The notes: generated by a model not told the origin, from the letters alone. A DNA stretch of 64,000 nucleotides from Serripes groenlandicus (GCA_031761405.1 JASEVX010000114.1:62001-126000); one strand, 5' to 3'. Counted from the first letter of the stretch, positions 33,835 to 47,154 are shown. Translations and numbers: made by a program.

Positions 33835-34862
33835 ACTCTAATCAATTTAACTTATATCTCAACGACTAGATTAATGACCGCTTCGATGATATTTCACCTA
33901 TATCTCGCGTTACATTGATGACCGCTTCGATTATATTTCACTTATATCTCAGGGCTAGATTAATGACCGCTTCGGTGAAATTTTACTTTTATTTCAAGGC
34001 TTCGATCATATTTCACCTATTTCTCAGGAGATAGTTTAATGACCGCTTCGATTAAATTTCACCTACAATCTCTGGGTTAGATTTATAACCGCTTCGATTT
34101 CACATATATCTCGGAGGCTAGATTAATTACCGCTTCGATGATATTTCACCTTAATCTCGGGCGCTTCGATGATATTTCACATATATCTCGGAGGCTAGAT
34201 TAATTACCGCTTCAATGATATTTTACCTTTATCTCGGAGGCTAGATCATATTTCACATATTTCTCAGGGGATAGTTTAATGACCGCTTCGATGGTATTTC
34301 ACCTACAATCTCTGGGCTAGATTAATAACCGCTTCGATGATATTTCACCTTTATCTCGGGCGCTTCAATGATATTTCACTTACATCTCGGAGGCTAGATT
34401 AATTACCGCTTCGATGATATTTCACCTTTATATCCGGCGCTTTGATGATATTTCACCTATATCTCGGAGGCTAGATTAATTACCGCTTCGATGATATTTC
34501 ACCTTTATCTCGGGCGCATCGATGATATTTCACTTATATCTCGGGGCTAGATTAATAAACGCTTCGATGATGTTTCACCTACATCTCGGGGGCTAGCTTA
34601 ATGAGCAATTAGATCATAATTTATTTATATCTCGGGGGCTAGTTTAATGTCCGCTTAGATCATATTTCTCCTTCATCTCGAGGACTAGTTTAATGACCGC
34701 TTCGATCATAGTCCATCTTTATCTCAGGAGCCAGTTTAATGACCATTTGATAATATTTCACTTATGAAGGGGCTAAGTTGATGACCGTTTCGGTTATTTT
34801 AGAAGGGGGGGGGGGGTGTAGTTAAATGAAAAGTTCGATAATATTTCATCTATATCTCAAGT
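33835..34862. repeat. 46-bp minisatellite, unit 3 array
   Basis: About 20 diverged copies of the same monomer as 9500-10865. Many are shortened (for example CTCGGGCGCTTCGATGATATT joining two units), giving irregular spacing of roughly 30-46 bp. A G11 run lies near 34805. This array is the most degenerate of the four. Confidence 0.85.
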
Positions 34863-37053
34863 TTTTGGCTTGAGGGATCTCCATATTTTATGAAACTCCT
34901 AAAGCGCGATGTTCTTGTTACACTTCTAATGTATAGGCAAACATAATTCATACTGTGAAATATCTTCTTTCATAAGCAATAAGCGCAATCTGACACCAAC
35001 AGCTTAAATTATGGTTAACAGTCTGCAGGTAAAGCGGCACCTGCGTGTAACGATAAACTTTCATTCAACTACGTTCATTGTTAAGGCGTTATAATATACA
35101 GCAAGGGTATACAAAACAGGCAATACTACAGATTACAATAACTTTTTGTTACACCTTTCTGTATTAAAGATACTTTATAAATACTATTAAATATATTAAT
35201 TGTTCCATTGAATTATAAAAAAACCATGAGACAGTACTCATTTTCTGCATAAATGACCCTGTTATTAAAGACCACCTGTGAACAAAGACTATATTACTAT
35301 CTTCCCATGGGTGGTCTTTAAACACAGGTTGGACCCTATACTTCAGTTCTCATCTGTAATATATAAATGTATGTATCACAGAAACTATCAAATATAGTCT
35401 GTGCTTATACTTTGTTTTCAAGTATCCGATTAGTTATAAGCAAATTCATTATCCAATTTAACCAATCTTATTAGCTTGTCATCAAAATTACTATCTTGTT
35501 ATTCAATTTTAGATTGCTGTTTTTCGAAAAACTAAAGTCGAGGTATTGTGATGCGATTGGCGGCGTCGTCGTCTGCGGAGTCGTCACAAAACGTTAACCT
35601 TACCTCATAACTCAAAAACCGTTCAACATTTTCAAATGTAACTTGGTACTAATTTTGCTAGGATCAATACTCATGTCTATACTCACATAACTCTGGCTAT
35701 AATTATCATTGAAATGGACATGAATGATCTGATGAACTTCTATGAAGATTGGATGTAAAATTTGAATACTAGATTGTTGAAGTTAAACACAGCAAATGAG
35801 AAATATAACCATTATATTGCAATTCAATATCTCTTAATTATTGTATTACATCCTCTTGTTGTAATGAATAGTCACTTTAGTTTACAGTGCATGTGTTAGT
35901 AGAAGGTTCAAAGGAGAGAACAAATAAAGTCATATGCTTATAAAGGAAAGAATAAACTACACTTTTTCTGATTGAAATATCTCTTATTTTATTTCTTTGT
36001 TTTTGATACTCAAACGAATGCCATTTAACGGGCTGCTTATGTTTAACCATGTTTGCGTCCAATCGTATTCTTCATAAATATTATCCTCCTATACAATTAG
36101 TAAGTTAACTCCTATAACAAGTTGAATTCAACCGCTACCCAGGTGCAATAATCAAAGTCGACTCAAATATCTGTTCAATACGAAGGTTTCGCTGCAGTGA
36201 CCATGTGAGCAAAGATAGTCATAAATCAGTCTCTTCTTTAGTTTGCTCCCGAAAATGATTAAATGGATCCTCGATCACGTAAACGATATATACAATCAGG
36301 AAAATAATTGAATAGACAGTGTTTCGTTAACATGTTGTGTTGATTAGTAACTGAAGTCGTATGTTTGTTTCATTTACAACTAAATGAATAGCATTGGTTG
36401 TTTGTACACTTTATATACATAAACTAGCATGAAGTCACAATGATACAATGTCAGTGAATATAAAAAAGTTCTACATATAATTAATTTCTTTGAGCAGCTT
36501 GAAAAAGTATCATTTAAGGAACATTCCCTTGAAACTAATTTGAATTCGGTTCATTAGTTTAGCAGGAGAAGTTGTTTGTAGAAACGTGTGGGTGATCACA
36601 ATAGCTCACCCAGCACTTCGTGCTCGAGTGAGCTAAAAATTAAAAACACAATACAACATATAAATGTAGCTAGAACATGTCAAATGGGTGTGGGGGGGGG
36701 GGGGGGGATATAACAGTGTATAACAGTGTATAACACTATACTTTTAAGGTAAGCTATCGAATATGTACGCGTATTTAACACATTTAAAGATAGAAAATAG
36801 AAAGTGTTACAAAAACCATTATTTATATGGTAAGTATGTGACTCTCTTATTTCTAAATAACTTAACATAAGGCACAACACGGATTCATAAAGTTTGATTT
36901 TAATTGCTGTTATATAAGAAGATGTATTAACGTGATAACTAGGAAATCAAAATTCACGTGTATGCATATTTATACAGGCTGTATTGAGTATTCGCTGTAC
37001 AAAAACGACGCTTTCATGTGAGTGCAGTAACATCTCTCATAGTTAAATTGTCT
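34863..37053. other. Unit 3 flank with Helentron-like head fragments
   Basis: Starts with the unit landmark ATGAAACTCCTAA. A 12-bp inverted pair TTAAAGACCACC/GGTGGTCTTTAA lies at about 35274-35331. At about 35519-35600 a CGAGGTATTGTGATGCGATT...GGCGTCGTCG stretch looks like a plus-strand Helentron-like head without a core. At about 36598-36645 GATCACAATAGCTCACCC...GAGTGAGCTAAA is the complement of another such head. A G-run lies at about 36694-36708. The 66-codon frame at 36680-36880 is not credible. Confidence 0.5.
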
Positions 37054-37150
37054 AAGGTACATGTAAATGTAATTCAATATGGATAATTAAATCTTCCTTA
37101 GCACTACATTCAAATCCACAAATATCACATTGATAAGGATGTTCATCTAA
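37054..37150 (-). pseudogene. Terminal zinc finger cut off from the unit 3 gene by a stop codon
   Basis: Directly after the TAA that ends the 370-residue ORF (37151-37153), the same frame continues without a gap: LDEHP, then a complete finger starting YQCDICGFEC and ending IIHIELH, then LHVP and TAG. It aligns residue for residue with the lone terminal fingers of the two sister genes. The TAA replaces a CAA (Gln) found at this position in the 47155-48582 gene. Confidence 0.85.
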
Positions 37151-38263
37151 TTATATTATCTGATCCCTACTTAAACACCCTTCTTCGTTATATTCAATCA
37201 AATTATTTTGAACTTTATATTGTTTCCAACGAGTATGTGTTCTGTTGTTTCTGTTGTGTTTGGTTAAACCTTGCTTTGTAGAACTTGTAAATCCACAAAT
37301 AACACATTTATAAGGTTTTTCACCAGTGTGTTGTCTCTTGTGTATGACTAAAGCCCCTCCATGTGTTGTCGCATATTCACACATATCACAATTATAAGGT
37401 TTCTCAACCGAGTGTATTGTCTTGTGTCTGGATAAATTACCTTTCGACTTACATGCATGTTCACAAATATCACATTTATAAGGTTTCTCATCGGAGTGTA
37501 TTCTTTTGTGTGTGATTAAATTAGCTTTCGACTTACATGCATGTTCACAAATAACACATTTATAAGGTTTCTCACCGGAGTGTTTTCTGTTGTGTATGGT
37601 TAAAGCCCCTCCGTCTGTTGTCGCATATTCGCAAATATCACATGTGTAAGGTCTCTCACCCGAGTGTATTCTCTCGTGTTTGGATAAATCACTTTTCGAC
37701 GTACATGCATGTTCACAAATATCACATTTATAAGGTTTCTCACCAGTGTGTATTCTCTTGTGTATGACTAAAGCCCCTCCGTCTGTAGTCGCATATTCAC
37801 AAATATGACACTTATAAGGTTTATCACCAGAGTGTATTCTCTTGTGTCTGATTAAAACATCTTTTGTCTTAAATGCATTTTCACAAATATCACATTCATA
37901 TGGTTTCTCACCAGAGTGTATTCTCTTGTGTTTGGTTAAATTACTTTTAGCCTTACATGTATATTCACAAAAATCACATTTTAAAGGATTATCTCCAGTG
38001 TGTATTCTAATGTGTTCGATTAGAACCGTTCTAGCTGTAGTCGCATATTCACAAATATCACATTTATAAGGTTTCTCACCCGAGTGTATTAGCTTGTGTC
38101 TGGTTAAATTACGCTTCTCCTTACATGCATATACACAGACATCGCATTTATAAGGTTTCTCATCGGAGTGTATTTTCTTGTGTCTGATTAAATTACCTTT
38201 CTCGTTAGATACATATACACAGACACCACATTTATAAGTTTTAACAGTTTCGCCTTTCTGCAT
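37151..38263 (-). CDS. C2H2 zinc-finger protein, about 12 fingers, prematurely ended (unit 3)
   Basis: A 370-residue ORF. Leader MQKGETVKT, then fingers every 28 residues from about residue 10 to 340. Eleven have full C-x2-C-x12-H-x3-H; the twelfth (CVICGFTSSTKQGLTKH) has an abnormal second histidine spacing. Finger types include YATTDGGAL (fingers 6, 8; related 3, 11) and HACKSK (9, 10; related 7), with linkers SGEKPY, SDEKPY and TGEKPY. The tail VQNNLIEYNEEGCLSRDQII corresponds to the pre-terminal linker of its paralogues, and the family's last finger lies beyond the stop. It is more diverged than the other two and lacks the MDD leader. Probable nuclear DNA-binding protein, target unknown; whether the shortened protein functions is unclear. 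Confidence 0.85.
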   Translation of the reverse strand: MQKGETVKTYKCGVCVYVSNEKGNLIRHKKIHSDEKPYKCDVCVYACKEKRNLTRHKLIHSGEKPYKCDICEYATTARTVLIEHIRIHTGDNPLKCDFCEYTCKAKSNLTKHKRIHSGEKPYECDICENAFKTKDVLIRHKRIHSGDKPYKCHICEYATTDGGALVIHKRIHTGEKPYKCDICEHACTSKSDLSKHERIHSGERPYTCDICEYATTDGGALTIHNRKHSGEKPYKCVICEHACKSKANLITHKRIHSDEKPYKCDICEHACKSKGNLSRHKTIHSVEKPYNCDMCEYATTHGGALVIHKRQHTGEKPYKCVICGFTSSTKQGLTKHNRNNRTHTRWKQYKVQNNLIEYNEEGCLSRDQII

Positions 38264-38613
38264 TCTTATGCTATACCCTTTTATTTTTGTTAAGCTACTT
38301 TGAGTTGATCACATTCAATTCCATAAAACAAAACAGTACATGGTTACGATGGTATATTTTATTTTCAAATGTAAATACTTCAATTTACACTGAACCAGTA
38401 AATGATTTCAGTTAGGATACTTTCATAGTTTTACACACACATGTAACACTGTTCCAACTTTAACCTTTATGCTATGGCAATTAAGAAGTTCCAAAATGAC
38501 ACGCGTTCATACCACATCTGGAAAACACTTATAAATGACTATGTATGAGGGCCCGTTCGATCAAGTGTGTAAGAGGCATGCATTAATAGAGTATTTTTAC
38601 TGGAAAAGATACA

Positions 38614-38635
38614 CTGAAAAGAAAAAAAAACAATA
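38614..38635 (-). promoter_or_regulatory. Splice acceptor-like site upstream of zinc-finger gene 2
   Basis: Minus-strand TTTTTTTTTCTTTTCAG about 350 bp before the ATG, at the place corresponding to 14249-14270. The surrounding sequence has diverged, but the pyrimidine tract and CAG are kept. Confidence 0.5.
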
Positions 38636-38650
38636 ATCGGCAAATCATAA

Positions 38651-39985
38651 TTAGCAAATATTTATAAAACGCTAAAGAATACAAAAAATCGGATTCTCAA
38701 TATGTAACCTAAGTTCCGTTAAGCTCACATCTTAATGAGCCTAGATTTTAGAAACTCTATTTTTCAGATATTTCGGAGTAAAAGCCTAATCAATGCAACA
38801 CAAGAGTATTGATGCTTTAATTACTATTTAGTTAACAGTTAAATTCATACATATATTTCCGGACTGTCAAACTGTAGCTATGCAGCAGTTGACTGTTCTC
38901 TTAAGTTTTACTCAAACGCCATAAATAAATGAACAAAGTCACATTTCTATGTTTTAAGATAATTCGTTAATTTTAATATGTATAAAACATAATGGCATTA
39001 ATATTAAAAATCTCTACATATGAAAGTACACTTATTGAGTACTGATGAAAACATAGAGGGAAAAGGAGATATTGCGGTTCGTGAACTTTCCTCCTCGCGC
39101 CACAATGTTTGCAAAACCCTCTGCTGGAGTCGTGTCATACAGGTGCATGTGGGAAATGGTCTTGAAGCATAGGCTATTCAAGGGTTGTCTACAGTTAAAT
39201 CCTTTTTTCCTAGCTTGACATTGAATACTTTAATTCAGACGTTTTTCTAAATATAACATACAATATCATAAACATAAATGGTTTAAGTTATCAAAACAAG
39301 CAACAACAATGCAAAAACCATTTCCTACCTTTAACATGTCTGAAATATCTTGCTATTTCTTTCTCCGTCTGTGCTTAACTAATAATATGTAACATAGACC
39401 GTACATTTATATCCGTCAAAGGATATGATTATCAGATAATAAAAATCCAGACTGAATTAAATAGATAATAACCTAAACACTATTGTTCATACGGCATCTT
39501 TCTATTCGCACATCGTGAAATGCCTAAACAAAAGATTGTATCTTTACAATAAAGCCTGTGGCAGGTGCTCAGAGTAAAATTATTGTTTTATCACTTAAAT
39601 TAAAGACAGGAAATGTCACTTATAATTATATTGATATTTTCCTAAACCTGTAGTACACCTTATCAAATGCAGAACAAAAGACTATACCTTTTCAATAATG
39701 TATGTGAAAGGCTTATAGGCAAATTATAGTTTTCTAATGTAACCCTTTCACACTTTCAGACGCATTTTGAAGCATCTGCAGCAGACGACCTTTGTAAACA
39801 TTGTGGCAAAAGAGGAAATTGCACATAATGAGCAAGTTCTCCTTTTGCAACAATGTTTTCAAATATATTCAATAATTTTACCTTCATTCATAAGATATCT
39901 TCAATACTTTGACCACAAGATGTTTGCTTCAGATTTGTTTTATGGTTAAGTAATTATTAATCTGGAAAAAAGGGCTATATGTGTT
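38651..39985. other. Interval between units 3 and 4
   Basis: AT-rich, no gene seen. A segment at about 39745-39860 (GAAGCATCTGCAGCAGACGA, AATGAGCAAGTTCTCCTTTT) is related to stretches at 24595-24710 and 57660-57780, so it belongs to another dispersed repeat that I cannot classify. Confidence 0.4.
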
Positions 39986-40485
39986 AGTTAAACTGACGAA
40001 CATTTCAAAACAAAACAAAGAAACTACATATCAAACAAAATGAAATTTAAAAAGATTAGGTAATAATTTAAATAAGGAGAATGAGGTACATCAAATGTAG
40101 CCAAAATAGTTTTACAAAACTATCCTAATTTTACAAGTAGGCCTACAGTTCGATCCTTAGTGTTCATCAACATTTGCGTTAAGTATCGACCCGGATCAGC
40201 CTTAGGATGCCGCGCAGGCTTACCCGGACAGACAATTTCCCCCTCCTGTGGATTTTCTGTTTCAAGAATTACTCTATACCTCTATTTCCCTGAGACGGAA
40301 TGTGTCAGCGCGGATTTGCCTGATCTGGGTCGATACATTACGCAGAGTCCATTATATTGGTTTTCTCGTGGGACGGCTCATTTCAAATTTGTACAAATTT
40401 GGATGCGTAAGATAGAATTGTTTAATATATTTGTTCCTTTCATTGCTAAAGTATTTACATTACATCAGATAATGATATTCATCAC

Positions 40486-40711
<226 letters not shown>

Positions 40712-42177
40712 GTTTATAAAAATATGTTTATTGTAACACACAAAAAAACAGTCAAGTTTACGTGTAATACAAATTTGTTCTGTTCTGTTTTGTTATTACT
40801 AAATATTTGATTTAACCGACAAACATATTAATAATTTGCTAAATGTTCCTCTCCGATATACAACCAAGGGAATGAAGGGAACAAATGTGAGCACGTGACC
40901 AGTTATTCGAGACGTGTATAAACAGTGCGCCGCTCTGTGAACGACTTCATTAAGAATGCGTTATGTAATCGTCACAGTCACTGGAGACTGTTCTCTCATA
41001 ACTATTCACAATATATGACATGTTTATAGTCTACTTCATCCCTTTCCAAATAGACCAAATATGCAGCAGACGACTTCGGAAAATTTATAATATGGAAAAT
41101 TGGCATACATTTATCTCATAATGAGCATTTCTTTTTACTTTTGCCACAATAGTTTTTAAAAATATTATGCACAAGATCAACTAAAATACATCTGCGTAGG
41201 AAAAAGATGTAGCAAAGTGTGTAAGCCGTATATCTAAAAATATAAAATGATTATCTTGATTGAAAACATTGAGTGTCTAAAAAATTGCACGCTTTAAGCA
41301 ACTGCTCCATTTCTCTCAAACATTTTCAAAATTTATCCGCTGCATTAAAGTCACATTCAATATCGACACCAATAGAGTATTCATTAAACGATTAAACGAT
41401 TAAAATCTGTCAAAACTTTGTCTTAGATCGTCTGATTTCTGTGTTTATAAATACTCATATTATAATACGTTGTGAAAAGTGACGGTAACAGTGTCTACAA
41501 TTTCAATTTTTTAAAAGAAATCACTCTATACATAATCACAGCATTCTATTATAACAATTTAATTACTTGTTGACATTTCACAGGTAATGCGGATGGATGT
41601 GTGTGAAATTGCTTGAAACAAAGCCAATCGAAAATAGTGCAATGCGAATGAGAGCCAGTCAAATTTAGCATTCATCAATTTTTACGCGATGCTGAGCTTG
41701 GTTGCACCCATACGTTGTATAATCGAAAGCAACCTTCGCTTGAAAAATGATTAAAAAGCCAACGTTGGCAATGCAATCTACAATATTTGGTTGTTAGTTC
41801 AAAAAGTATCTTTCCTGCCCTGTGTTGCTCATTTACATATTCACTGCGTATTTTAAAGCAGTAAGTACAGTAGTAGTGAAGTTCTGAGAAGATTTCCGCT
41901 CAAGGTGGAAGCTTTTCCTTTGTCTGATAATGTACTACTGTGTGTTACTAACCTGTTGTTAGGATACAGTTTACTTTACGTGATGAAACGAAAAGCTTGT
42001 TTTCTTCCTTGCTCGTCGCAGCCAACGACTAACGGGTTTCGCGTTTCGCGCGTAAATTCAAAGCATCGGCAGTGCTGCCTTCTAGTGTTTGTAAGTTCAA
42101 AGTACTGCACCTCTAAATCCTGTCTTTCCCATATTCCGCTACCTGGAATATATGAATTTATTCATACACACCAACCA

Positions 42178-42556
42178 CTACTTCGGACCGGGAATTGAAC
42201 TGGATACTTTGCAGCTTGCCAGGGATCGAGCATTACACCGGTACACCAACCGTTGGTTGAAACAGGCTTCTAAAGCTGTTGGTAGTCAAATCGGCTAATC
42301 CTTTCCAGGTGTTGGTACCTTTGGTCATTGCCACGACGTCTGCAACCATTTTCATTTGATCTGGCGATCTGTTGAAGATTATTAGGATAAAAGGGTCACG
42401 TGTCTCACTTTCAACTCGATCATCTGAGACATATTTGAGCGCTTTCAAACCATGCCGTCTCATTCGATCTACTTGTTTGGTGAATGTTCGGGAACTCTTC
42501 CTCCCATCCAGCCCATCTGATTCATTACGTAGTTCAGTTGAATGTTCCCTTCTCAA
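42178..42556 (-). pseudogene. Shared block with tRNA-like relic and one open frame
   Basis: At 42178-42262 the minus strand holds a tRNA-like stretch (GTTGGTGTACCGGTG, AGTTCAATTCCCGGTCC), also seen at 32640-32715 and 61605-61680; it may be a SINE head. The 107-codon minus frame at 42233-42556 contains RTFTKQVDRMRRHGLKALK and a polar C-terminal half. The same DNA is present in units 3 and 5, but there the frame is broken by stops and shifts. I do not recognise a family; either an old coding fragment or chance. Confidence 0.3.
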
Positions 42557-43884
42557 ACTCCTTTGGGTCTAATTCAGTATATATAAGTTTGTATTGGCTC
42601 TATAGGTCAACCAACAGTGGATAACCAAGACAAGTCAGTGTTCACCATTTACAGTAATTCGTCTAAGACCGTGCTAGTTTTACATGTTCCATGTGACGCG
42701 GTAAAATCAAGACCAACATCTCCGATTCCGACCACCGCTTGCTGCACTGACCTCTGTGAGATGATTCTTTTTGAGAATCCACAAAATAGGTTTAAATGAA
42801 CAATAAGAGACATATTGTCGATGAAATAGCCAATTACTAGTCCTTATCTAGGTCTATGACACATGTGCTGACTAATCATTTCTCTCTGGGCTATTTGTCC
42901 GTGCCACATAAGTTTGCAGTGGCGTCGACAACGATGAGGTTGTATGTTGTTGGGTCGGCCGAAGTAACGTCGCGAAGCTCACGCAACTTTGCTTCCTTTT
43001 GAACTCTTATCTTAACATGTTTGTGACGTTTTTCGTTCTATCCTAAGGCATATGAATATCACATGATTTAGGAAGCCTCTTGCCAATGATTGGTTTGCAT
43101 CTTCAGGCATGGGTTGTTTTGGAAGGGCCTCATCGGTCAATGACAACAGCTCCATTAGCGTTGATCGATAAATGGGCTCGAACTAGATAATCGGGAATAG
43201 CATATCTATCAAGTGAAATAGAGCGGCTAGGCAGGTGTCCGAACGGTATTTATCCTTCCCTACGTCAATCCGCCATATGGCTAGAATGTGTTGTTCATTA
43301 ATCGTACTCAAGCACTACGCATATCCTTGACATTCCCTCTGTTGTATCTCGTTCTGCTCTGCCCCTTCCCGTTAAATAACAGCTAGCACCGGACGGTTAT
43401 AAATTCATCGTAAATCTTCACTGTTCTGGCGTAGGTATTTATCTCCGTATTTGTATGTGAGACTACGCCAGCACTAGCTGTCAACGGATCGTTTTGTTAC
43501 TTGTGGCCACTTGACTGAGATTCTATCGCCAGATTATTTTGCCTTTATTGACATAGTTCTAGAAGGCTTCGCTCGTTTAGCAGTTGTTTTTGGGCGAAAT
43601 CTTAATCCTTGATTAATTGTTGCGGGATGTTTTTGTATTTCCAACTGCACTTGATGTGATCTCGTCTTGTGTCATTCGGAAAATATTGGCATTGAGCTGA
43701 GCTCGGGTCCGTCTCTTTTTGGTTATAGGCAGACGATCTAAATTGAGGTCCAGTTTTTCTCCCTTTCTCGTATAGCCATAGGGCTAGATATCCATTACGC
43801 CATGGAAGCCTTTCCATGAACTATACTGGTTACAGTTAACCAGGAAATACATGGTGAGGTGTTCGGCACATGGTGAAATATGAT

Positions 43885-45630
43885 ATTTCACCTTTATCTC
43901 GCAGATAGATTACTGACCGCTTCGATGATATTTCACCTATATATCGGGGCTAGATTAATTACCGCTTGGATGATATTTCACCTTTATCTCAGAGGCTAGA
44001 TTTATAACTGCTTCGATCACATATGTCACCTTTATCTCAGGAGATAGTTAAATGACAGCTTCGATTATATTTCACCTACATCTCGGGGCTAGATTAATTA
44101 CCCCTTTGAATATAGTTCAGCTATATCTCGGGGCTAGAATAACTACCACTTCGATGATATTTCACCTGTATATTGGGGCTAGATTAATCGGCTTCGATGA
44201 TATTTCACCTTTATCTCGGAGGCAAAATAATGACAGCTTCGTTTATATTTCACCTTTATCAAGGGGCTAGACTACTGACACCTTTGATGATATTTCAGCT
44301 CTATCCGAGGCAAGATTAATGACCAATTTGACGATGTTTCATCTATATCTCGGGAATAGTTTAATGACCGCTTCGATGATTTTTCATCTTTATCTCGGAG
44401 GCTAAATTAATTGAACATTTCGATTATATTTCACCTTTATCTCGGGGCAAAATTAAGGACACCTTCGATGATATTTCACCTATATCTCGGGGCTAGATTA
44501 AGGACCCCTTTGATAATATTTCACCTATGTCTCGGGGCTAGATTAATTATTGCCTTGATGATGATATTTCACTTTTATCTCGGAGGCTAGATTAAAGACT
44601 CTTCGTTGATATTTCACCAATATCTCGTTGCTAGATTAATGACAGCTTCGACGATATTCCAGCTAGATTACTGACCGTTTTGATATTTCATCTTTATCTC
44701 GGGGCTAGATTAATTACCGTTTCGATGATATTGCACCTTTATCTCGGAGGGTAGATTAAAGACTCTTCGGTGATATTTCACCTATATATCGGGGCTAGAT
44801 TAATGACTGCTTCGACGATATTTCACCTTTATCTCGGAGGCTAGATTAATGACTGCTTCAATGATATTTCACCTATATCTCGGAGGCTAGATTAATGACT
44901 GCTTTGATGATGTTTCACCTATATCTCGGAGGCTAGATTAATGACTGCTTCGATGATATTTCACCTATATCTGGGAGGCTAGATTAATGACTGCTTTGAT
45001 GATGTTTCACCTATATCTCGGAGGCTAGATTAATGACTGCTTCGATGATATTTCACCTTTATCTCGGAGGCTAGATTAATGACCGCTTCGATGATGTTTC
45101 ACCTATATCTCGGAGGCTAGATTAATGACCGCTTCGATGATGTTTCACCTATATCTCGGAGGCTAGATTAATGACTGCTTCGATGATATTTCATCTTTAT
45201 CTCGGGGCTACATGTAGGTTAATGACCGCTTCGATGAAATTTCATCTTTATCTCACGGCTAGTTAAATGACATTTCCAATCATATGTCACCTATATCTCG
45301 GGAGCTAGTTTAAAAGCCGCTTAGATCAAACTCCATCTATATGTCGGGGTGGGGGCTTGTTTAATGACGGCTTAGAGCATAATTCATATATAATTCGGGA
45401 TAGTTTAATGGCCGCTTAGATCATAGACCATCTATTTCTTGAGGGCTATTTTAATGACCGTTTAAATCATTATTCATTTATATTTCGGGGTCTAGTGTAA
45501 TGACTGCTCAGATCATATTTCACCTTCATCTCGAGGACTTGTTTTATGACCGCTTCAATCATAGTCCATCTATATCTCGGGAGATAGTTTAATGACCACT
45601 TCGATAATATTTCATCTATATCTCTGGTCT
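43885..45630. repeat. 46-bp minisatellite, unit 4 array (partly homogenised)
   Basis: The longest complete array, with about 37 copies. The left half is diverged. From about 44810 to 45190 the copies are nearly identical (CACCTATATCTCGGAGGC, TAGATTAATGACTGCTT), with partial alternation of GATATTTC and GATGTTTC variants that suggests a 92-bp dimer. The right third is degenerate again. Confidence 0.9.
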
Positions 45631-45639
45631 TGATACAAG

Positions 45640-46050
45640 TTAACGTGTTGATGGAATCGCCATATTTGATTAAACTACTAAAGTGCGATGTTCTTGTTAC
45701 ACTGCTAATGTATAGGCAAACATAAATCATATCTTCTTTCATAAGCAATAAGCGCAATCTAACATCATCGTTTAAATAATGGTATAAATGTTCTGGTGAT
45801 TGTTCGTGGAGAAAAAGTAACCCCCTTTCTGTTCATAATGTTTGTATATTTTCCCCGTAAAAAAAGATCTAATGAACAGGTTTTTGATCCCATGTGATCT
45901 AGTTTCGAACTAGACCGTGATTTGATATCCATGAATGTCACAAAGTTTATAATCGCACGTGACCCTATTTAAAATCTTGACATAGATTAATTTTCTGATG
46001 AACCCTTATGCTTTTTTTACTATAAATGGTGCATTTAAAGTGTTCAAAGA
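45640..46050. other. Unit 4 flank between minisatellite and SINE
   Basis: Shared with units 1 and 3 (GCGATGTTCTTGTTACACT, TTTTCCCCGTAAAA). No gene seen. Confidence 0.5.
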
Positions 46051-46312
46051 CCGCTTCGGTGATGTAGAGGTAGAGCGTTCGTTTCGGTGCAGGAAGTCGT
46101 GGGTTCGATCCCTGACCGGGTCATACAAAGACTTTAAATTTATAGTAATGGCTGCCCTTCTTTGCGATCAGGGCTGTGGGGTAAGCATTACGACTGAGTG
46201 CCTAATGTCAGCATAACTGGACCAGGAGAACGGGTAAGTTACCCAGGAAACACCGTGATACTGAAAAAGTGTTGAAAGGAACGTTAAACACCAAACAATC
46301 AATCAATCTATC
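46051..46312 (+). mobile_element. tRNA-derived SINE, same locus as in unit 1
   Basis: Head CCGCTTCGGTGATGTAGAGGT, B box GGGTTCGATCC, body GTAAGCATTACGACTGAG, tail AACACCAAACAATCAATC. Flanked by AAGTGTTCAAAGA and AAGTGTTCACAAG. It occupies the same position as the unit 1 SINE at 11719-11970 and so is a paralogous locus duplicated with the unit. Confidence 0.85.
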
Positions 46313-46486
46313 AAGTGTTCACAAGGTTTATCTAAATTCTGACCATATATTTGACCCCGCGTGTCTCAGTTTCAAATTCCATTGAGTTTGATGAACATGA
46401 CGATCAGACGTAAAGATTACTTCTAGAGTGTTGAAGTTGAACACAGCAAATGAAGAAATATAAGTTACATTGCAATACAACATCTC

Positions 46487-46492
46487 TTTATT
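46487..46492 (-). terminator. Candidate polyadenylation signal for the unit 4 zinc-finger gene
   Basis: Minus-strand AATAAA about 660 bp past the stop codon, in the block conserved with unit 1 (12176-12181). Confidence 0.35.
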
Positions 46493-47154
46493 ACCTCCTC
46501 TTATTGTAATAAATGACCACTTTAGTTTACAGTAGATGTATTACTAGAAGGCTCAGAGGGTTAAAAAGTCAAACCACTTTATAGATTCAGAGGATTATAA
46601 CTGAAGGAATAAACAAACTCTTACTGATTGAAATATCTCTTATTATATTTTCTTTGTTTTGGATACTCAAACGAATACCATGTAACAGGCTGCTAATGGT
46701 TAACCGCTTTAACGTCGAAGCATATTCATAAAAGTATCCTTCTCTAAATCTGCCGAACTAACTAATGTGTTTCAATCATACTACATGTACGCGTCAGATG
46801 ACTTTCTTGTATTGGTATTCTACATATTTATCTATGTAACTTGCTACTTTCCAACGAATACATAGAACGTTTACAATTCAAAACCTTTCATAATTAAAAC
46901 AAAATAAGCTTTCCTTAGCTTTTTATATACAACACAATTTTAAAGGAATTGGAAAAAGTTTATATAGTTAGACTAGTCCAAGTGTATTATGACATATACG
47001 GATATCATTTGCTCATCACGCACCTGTATTGCTGTTAAAGGAAAGCACACATATGGACAGCATGTCATCCAAATGTTAGCATATTTGATCAGGGTGAGGG
47101 GTAAACATTGTAAACAAAATCCGGAACACTAAACATCATACATATTTAAATTGT

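Larger units (their letters stand above)
26638..38650. repeat. Segmental duplication unit 3
   Basis: The head (26638-27835) is followed by a replacement or insertion of about 3.6 kb of retrotransposon DNA (27835-31475). The middle block (31480-33830), minisatellite (33835-34862), 3' flank, zinc-finger gene 37151-38263 and upstream region follow. Its zinc-finger gene is the most diverged of the three, and much of the 3' flank has been replaced by element fragments. Confidence 0.75.

Noticed and set aside
44052..45757. Open frames inside the minisatellite arrays (for example 44052-44270, 45470-45757 minus, 63002-63232)
   Set aside because: 46 is not a multiple of 3, so frames persist only by chance over a few monomers, and the peptides simply cycle through the repeat.
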